Below are positions 60,066 through 64,000 of a DNA stretch of 64,000 bases, one piece after another. The translations under genes and the position numbers were made by a program. A model generated the notes under the pieces. It made no database searches and was not told where the DNA came from. It saw only the letters and a list, made by a program, of their open reading frames with translations. Source of the DNA: Verrucomicrobiaceae bacterium UBA2429 (GTDB lineage: Bacteria; Verrucomicrobiota; Verrucomicrobiia; Verrucomicrobiales; Verrucomicrobiaceae). Where the stretch lies: assembly GCA_002343505.1 (NCBI GenBank), contig DDQZ01000103.1, positions 19,990-83,989 of the forward strand, in the 5' to 3' direction. Positions within the stretch are counted from its first letter, which is position 1; each line of letters begins with the position of its first letter.

Positions 60066-61889
60066 TCACGCTGGCACTGGCAAAACCATTTCAAAGACCG
60101 CACCACCTTCCGGGTGATTGCCGCCGGTCAGCCCACCTTCGAAGCTTTTCATGATGCCCTGGCTGATGGCCAGCCCGAGGCCCAGGCCGCCTGGCTTTGA
60201 AGTGGCAAATGCCTCGAACAAGCGCGCCTGAATTTCAGGCGAGATGCCGGGGCCATTGTCACGCACGCGGATGATGACAAGATCGTCCCGTCGCTCCGTG
60301 GTGATGACGACCTCGCTGCTGGCAGCGCCTGCGGACTTCATCGCATCGAGACTGTTGAGGATGAGGTTGATGAGCACCTGCTGGATCTCCACCCGGCCGG
60401 CTATCACCTGCGGCAGAGACTCGGCCAGGTTCAGCTTCACCTTCGCCTTCCGCACCACGATCTCGCTGTGCAGCAGGCTGCACGTTTGCTGCACCGCCTC
60501 ATTCAGATCGACCGGCTGCACCTGCATCGCGGTTTCCTTTTTAAACATGGCCCTCATGCCGTGGATGATGCCGCCTGCACGCTTTGCATCTGCCACGATG
60601 TCCTCCAAAATCGCCGCCATCTCCTCCATGTCCGGCTTGCCGCTGCGGATCATGCTGTGGCCTACCTGGGAGTTGCTCAAAATCGCCGCCAGAGGCTGGT
60701 TCAGCTCATGGGCGATGGTGCCAGCCAGCTCGCCCAGCATGCTGACGCGGGAGAGATGGGTCACGTCCTGCCGTTTCTGGGCGAGCTCCTGCTCGGACTG
60801 CTTCCGCTGGGTGATGTCCATGGATACCCCGCGCAGCAGCAAGGGCCTGCCCTGGGGGGTTCGCTCCAGTCGTCCCGCAGCACCGATCCAGCGCTCTGAA
60901 CCATCCGGCAGGACGACACGGTATTCCGCCGCGAAGGGGGTGGATTCATCCAAGGTCGCGCGCACTTCCATCTCCAAAGCTTCGCGGTCATCGGGATGCA
61001 CCGTGCTGATGAAGCGCGGGAAATCCACCACCTCATCCGGCGGGATGCCATAGATCCTGCGGCCTTCGTTCGTGGTCCAGATGACGTTCGTTTGGATGTC
61101 CCATTCCCAGGGTGCCAGTTGTGCCGCAGAGGCTGCCAGTTCCAGCCTCTGCTCGCTGTCCTTCAGGCTGCTGGCCAGATGCGCCGCACGCAGCACATCC
61201 CGGCTCAGCTCATAACCCATCACGGTGAGCAGGATGAGAAAGGTGAGAGTCACCGCCACCGGCAGCGCGATGACCTGCGCCACGACCAGGGATGCCTGTG
61301 CCAGCCCGGCGGTGAGGATGAAGATGATGCCTCCTCCGATCATCACCACCCGTCGTCTGCCTTCCCGACCACCGGTGCGCCAGAGCCGCCAGCTCGCATC
61401 CAGCAGGTAGCCTGTCCAGATCACCGCCGCCAGATGCTCCACCCAGAGCCAGCGGCCCATCTCACCAATCGGTGCGGACACCGTTTCGCCCAGAAAGCTG
61501 ACCTTGCGGATGTCGGTCACCCTTTCAAAAAACAAACCATGCGGGCACAGCAGGTTCACCAGCAGCGCAGTTCCACGGCTCACCAGCGCCGCCACCAGCA
61601 GCCAGCGTCTTCCCGTGCCGAAGTAGCAATGCACCAGCATGAGGAAGGCGCCGATGACCAGCGAGATCGGCGTCAGCGCCCAGCGTGCGGCGCGCCCGAA
61701 TTCCTCCGGCGTCTGCGCCATCATCATCTGGAGATCAAAAAACGGGTAGGCCGTCAGGCAGCCCGCCGCCACGGCGAACCACAGCTCGGCGCGGACCTTC
61801 CGATTCGACAGCCACACCATCCCATGGATCACCCCCAGCGACAGCGACACCGCAGCCGCCATGGACCAAAGGATGACAATCAGACTCAC
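60066..61889 (-). CDS. Seven-helix membrane histidine kinase (FixL-like core)
   Basis: The protein has 607 residues from a GTG start. Seven or so membrane helices lie within residues 1-230 (for example LWFAVAAGCLTAYPFFDL, PISLVIGAFLMLVHCYF, VALPVAVTLTFLILLTVMGY region). A PAS domain follows at 245-365 (NVIWTTNEGRRIYGIPPDEV, YRVVLPDGSERWIGAAGR), then the HisKA box GTIAHELNQPLAAILSNSQV (about residue 385) and the HATPase motifs VLINLILNSLDAMK, RVRDNGPGISPEI and GLGLGLAISQGIM. The cytoplasmic half is very close to that of the propeller kinase. It lies just before the carbonic anhydrase unit and probably phosphorylates the FixJ-type regulator. Confidence 0.93.
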   Translation of the reverse strand: MSLIVILWSMAAAVSLSLGVIHGMVWLSNRKVRAELWFAVAAGCLTAYPFFDLQMMMAQTPEEFGRAARWALTPISLVIGAFLMLVHCYFGTGRRWLLVAALVSRGTALLVNLLCPHGLFFERVTDIRKVSFLGETVSAPIGEMGRWLWVEHLAAVIWTGYLLDASWRLWRTGGREGRRRVVMIGGGIIFILTAGLAQASLVVAQVIALPVAVTLTFLILLTVMGYELSRDVLRAAHLASSLKDSEQRLELAASAAQLAPWEWDIQTNVIWTTNEGRRIYGIPPDEVVDFPRFISTVHPDDREALEMEVRATLDESTPFAAEYRVVLPDGSERWIGAAGRLERTPQGRPLLLRGVSMDITQRKQSEQELAQKRQDVTHLSRVSMLGELAGTIAHELNQPLAAILSNSQVGHSMIRSGKPDMEEMAAILEDIVADAKRAGGIIHGMRAMFKKETAMQVQPVDLNEAVQQTCSLLHSEIVVRKAKVKLNLAESLPQVIAGRVEIQQVLINLILNSLDAMKSAGAASSEVVITTERRDDLVIIRVRDNGPGISPEIQARLFEAFATSKPGGLGLGLAISQGIMKSFEGGLTGGNHPEGGAVFEMVLPVPA

Positions 61890-61998
61890 GTTGTCTTTTC
61901 AAGCACCAGCCTTGCGCGGCAACAAGAGTTTTTTCCGACAATGACAGTCCAGGCATTCAAGGGCGGAGTCCTGATGCTGCAAACCCGCCTCGGTCAGT

Positions 61999-63885
61999 TC
62001 AGGGCGACTGCCGCCGCATGAGTGCCGCATGCTGGAGAAGCAAGCGGTAGTTGTCCGGCCAGCGAGCGGTTTCCTCGTCATTCCAGGCGCCCGCCTCGGA
62101 CGCCCACAGATAGGCGCGCTCAGCCCTGGCAAAATCCCCCAGCCGGTGCCAGTGGATGCCCAGCGCCAGGCGCGGCTCCTCATGCACCGGCGCCAGCGCC
62201 AGCGCGCTGCGAACATGCCCGAACGCCTCATCGTGGCGGCCCAGCGCGTCGCAGACATCTGCCAGAGCCAGATGATGCAGGTAGCGCGCGGGATTCAATG
62301 CGACAGCCTCGGCAAGTGCGGCGGCGGCGGCTTCGAGGTCTGCCTGCGCGGCATCGCGCTTGTCAGCGTCCACCTTTTCCAGAAGCGCGAGACCGCGTTG
62401 ATAGTGAACCTCCGGGTTGCCGGGGGACGCTGCCGCGGCGCGGGCGAGCATTTGCAATCGCTCGGCCCTGTCCCCTCGCACCTGAGCCACGGCGGCGCGC
62501 GCCAGGAAGTAGTCTCCACGCGCCTGGGTCCACACGCAGGCCAGCAGTCCGAAGGAAAAAACCGCCAGCAGCGCCTTGGCCGCAAACCGCGCCCCAGGCA
62601 GGCGGACCGGAGCGCGCTTGGGGTCGTCCAGACCAGGGTTGGCCAGGATGCCGAGCAGCAGCGCTCCAGTCAGCGCCGTGGCCGGGACGTGAAAATGAAA
62701 CTCCACCGCCGCATGGGCCGCCGTGGCCGCGAGCGCGGCCAGGGATCCAACGGCCAGGCCCAGCGAGTTCCCTGCCAACCGGCCCGTGACCGGGTAGCGG
62801 TGCCGGATGAACCACCGCAGAAATGACAGGCCGCTCCATGCATGCGCGGCAAGCATCAGCAACGCCAGAGCAAGGCCCGCCCAGCCGTAGTCGGCCAGCA
62901 TTTGCAGATACTCATTGTGAGCGAAAAGCGGGTCCGCCGCGGTCACCGGAAGCTCCGGTGCGCGCAGGCGGATGCTGCCCTCGTAAAACATGCGGGCCCC
63001 CGCTCCCAGCCAGGGCGCCTCATCATGCTGGGCGAGCGCGGATTTCCAGACGGCCAGCCGCACATCACCCGACACCGGACTGCGCAACTCGCGCGTGAGC
63101 ATTTGCTCCTCGTTCACCTTCCAAAACACCACGCCAGCCGCCATCACCGCCAGCAGTCCGCCGCCGAGCAGGGGCCAGAAGACCTGCGGACGCGCGCGCC
63201 ACACCATCAGCAGCGACAACACGGCAAAGACCGCCCCGCCCGCCGCCAGGCTGATCAACGCGCCCCGGCTCAAAGTCAGCGCGCAGCCCGCCGCCATCGC
63301 CACAATGAGAAAACCGGCCAACGCCTTGAGCAGCGCGCCGCCGCGCCCGTAGCACAGCCAGCCCGCGCATAAAAAAAGCGTCATCGAAAAGAAGGCGCCG
63401 AGGTGGTTTGGATTGGCAAAGAAGCCGCCAATCCTGCCCGCTCCCGCAGCGCGCGCAAACTCGGGAACCACATGAAAATCCCAGCGCCCGGAGAAATGCA
63501 CAAAACCCACCGCCAGATTCCCCGCCGCCGCAGCCAGCAGCAGCACAAGCAGCCAGGCGCGCCTTTGCGGATGGCTGCACGCCGTCACCACAAGCAGGTA
63601 AACCACCCAGCATGACGCCGCGATCACCATGTCCTCCAGCGCCCACGCCGGCACAGGCGAGAGCCAGGCGCGGACCATCACATGGACGGTCAGCAGGGAC
63701 GACGCCAGCAGGCATGCATCCGATGGGGCGAACATCACCCGCAGCCGCCAGCGCAGCGCGGCCACCGCGCCCGCGAGCCCCAGCAGCAGAGCGCCCGGCC
63801 AGAAAAACAACGGACGCGTTTCCGTGGCCAGCACCCAGGAAAGGACCAAACCCAGGCACATCAAAATGACAGACAGGCTTTGCAT
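61999..63885 (-). CDS. O-antigen ligase-like membrane protein with C-terminal TPR
   Basis: The protein has 628 residues. About 10-12 membrane helices cover residues 1-430. The large periplasmic-loop motif of the Wzy_C/O-antigen ligase family is seen in GGFFANPNHLGAFFSMTLFL, ALTLSRGALISL and PLFAHNEYLQMLADYGWAGL. From about residue 450 to the end are TPR-type helices (GNPEVHYQRGLALLEKVDAD, ARYLHHLALADVCDALGRHD, PRLALGIHWHRLGDFARAER). Such proteins polymerise or ligate surface polysaccharide. The start ATG overlaps the stop of the gene upstream (TGATG at 63883-63887), so it is coupled to it. It is not visibly connected to the inverted-repeat regulon. Confidence 0.85.
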   Translation of the reverse strand: MQSLSVILMCLGLVLSWVLATETRPLFFWPGALLLGLAGAVAALRWRLRVMFAPSDACLLASSLLTVHVMVRAWLSPVPAWALEDMVIAASCWVVYLLVVTACSHPQRRAWLLVLLLAAAAGNLAVGFVHFSGRWDFHVVPEFARAAGAGRIGGFFANPNHLGAFFSMTLFLCAGWLCYGRGGALLKALAGFLIVAMAAGCALTLSRGALISLAAGGAVFAVLSLLMVWRARPQVFWPLLGGGLLAVMAAGVVFWKVNEEQMLTRELRSPVSGDVRLAVWKSALAQHDEAPWLGAGARMFYEGSIRLRAPELPVTAADPLFAHNEYLQMLADYGWAGLALALLMLAAHAWSGLSFLRWFIRHRYPVTGRLAGNSLGLAVGSLAALAATAAHAAVEFHFHVPATALTGALLLGILANPGLDDPKRAPVRLPGARFAAKALLAVFSFGLLACVWTQARGDYFLARAAVAQVRGDRAERLQMLARAAAASPGNPEVHYQRGLALLEKVDADKRDAAQADLEAAAAALAEAVALNPARYLHHLALADVCDALGRHDEAFGHVRSALALAPVHEEPRLALGIHWHRLGDFARAERAYLWASEAGAWNDEETARWPDNYRLLLQHAALMRRQSP

Positions 63886-63998
63886 CAGGATTTGCCTTTC
63901 ACAGGCGGCAAAAAGGTGACCCGCAGCCGGCGCACCGCTCCGTCGAATGGCGTGCTGTTGGGATAATCCTTCACATTCAAAATGCCGAAGCTCTGGCC
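63885..63998 (-). CDS. C-terminal end of an unidentified protein, cut by window edge
   Basis: The last 37 codons and stop of a minus-strand gene are visible. The protein ends with LNVKDYPNSTPFDGAVRRLR and then VTFLPPVKGKS. The stop TGA overlaps the O-antigen ligase start. The part seen looks like the end of a strand-rich domain, but no family can be named from it. The coupling suggests a surface-polysaccharide locus that continues beyond the window. Confidence 0.7.
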   Translation of the reverse strand, partial: GQSFGILNVKDYPNSTPFDGAVRRLRVTFLPPVKGKS

Positions 63999-64000
63999 GG

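Overview
The window looks like the chromosome of a free-living member of the Verrucomicrobiota (Prosthecobacter/Verrucomicrobium type). This is an inference from gene families: a PVC-type dehydrogenase/cytochrome c protein, a Tat-exported Gfo/Idh/MocA oxidoreductase, a DUF1501 protein, a sulfatase, a PQQ-like beta-propeller protein and very large secreted proteins, in high-GC DNA. No rRNA gene is present to confirm it.

Layout. 1-4.1 kb is the translation core on the minus strand: tRNA-Thr, tuf and tRNA-Trp, then rpmJ, rpsM, rpsK and rpsD, which end in a clear terminator before a DUF971 gene. 4.3-12.4 kb holds envelope and oxidoreductase genes (glycine-zipper lipoprotein, discoidin-like protein, Gfo/Idh, DoxX, PQQ propeller, DUF1501) and a small gene pair whose nucleotidyltransferase-like member carries an in-frame stop. 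12.8-18.1 kb is a plus-strand run: three coupled genes for secreted proteins and a ceramidase-like hydrolase. 18.2-36.8 kb is a long minus-strand run: two giant secreted/membrane proteins (1172 and 2761 aa, start and stop overlapping), a GDSL-like protein, a perfect-period 21-bp x 27 repeat array, a PVC cytochrome protein and a CPA2 antiporter. A ppk2 gene follows on the plus strand.

37.9-61.9 kb is the most interesting part. It holds about 18 genes for envelope and periplasmic proteins (lipase-like lipoprotein, OprB-type and DcaP-type porins, DUF502, DUF3313, DUF1254 pair, SYLF lipoprotein, sulfatase, DUF4105, alpha-carbonic anhydrase). Among them are two FixL-like histidine kinases, a FixJ-type response regulator and a stand-alone receiver. 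A 16-bp inverted repeat, consensus TTGGACCTWRGGCCAA, occurs seven times here. Six copies stand 35-134 bp upstream of a start codon at the head of a gene group. I read this as the operator of one regulon, probably controlled by the local FixJ-type regulator. I do not recognise it as a described system.

The window closes with an O-antigen ligase/TPR protein and the end of another gene. Most genes lack a recognisable Shine-Dalgarno sequence. Start codons were therefore chosen from signal peptides, homologous N-termini and overlaps.
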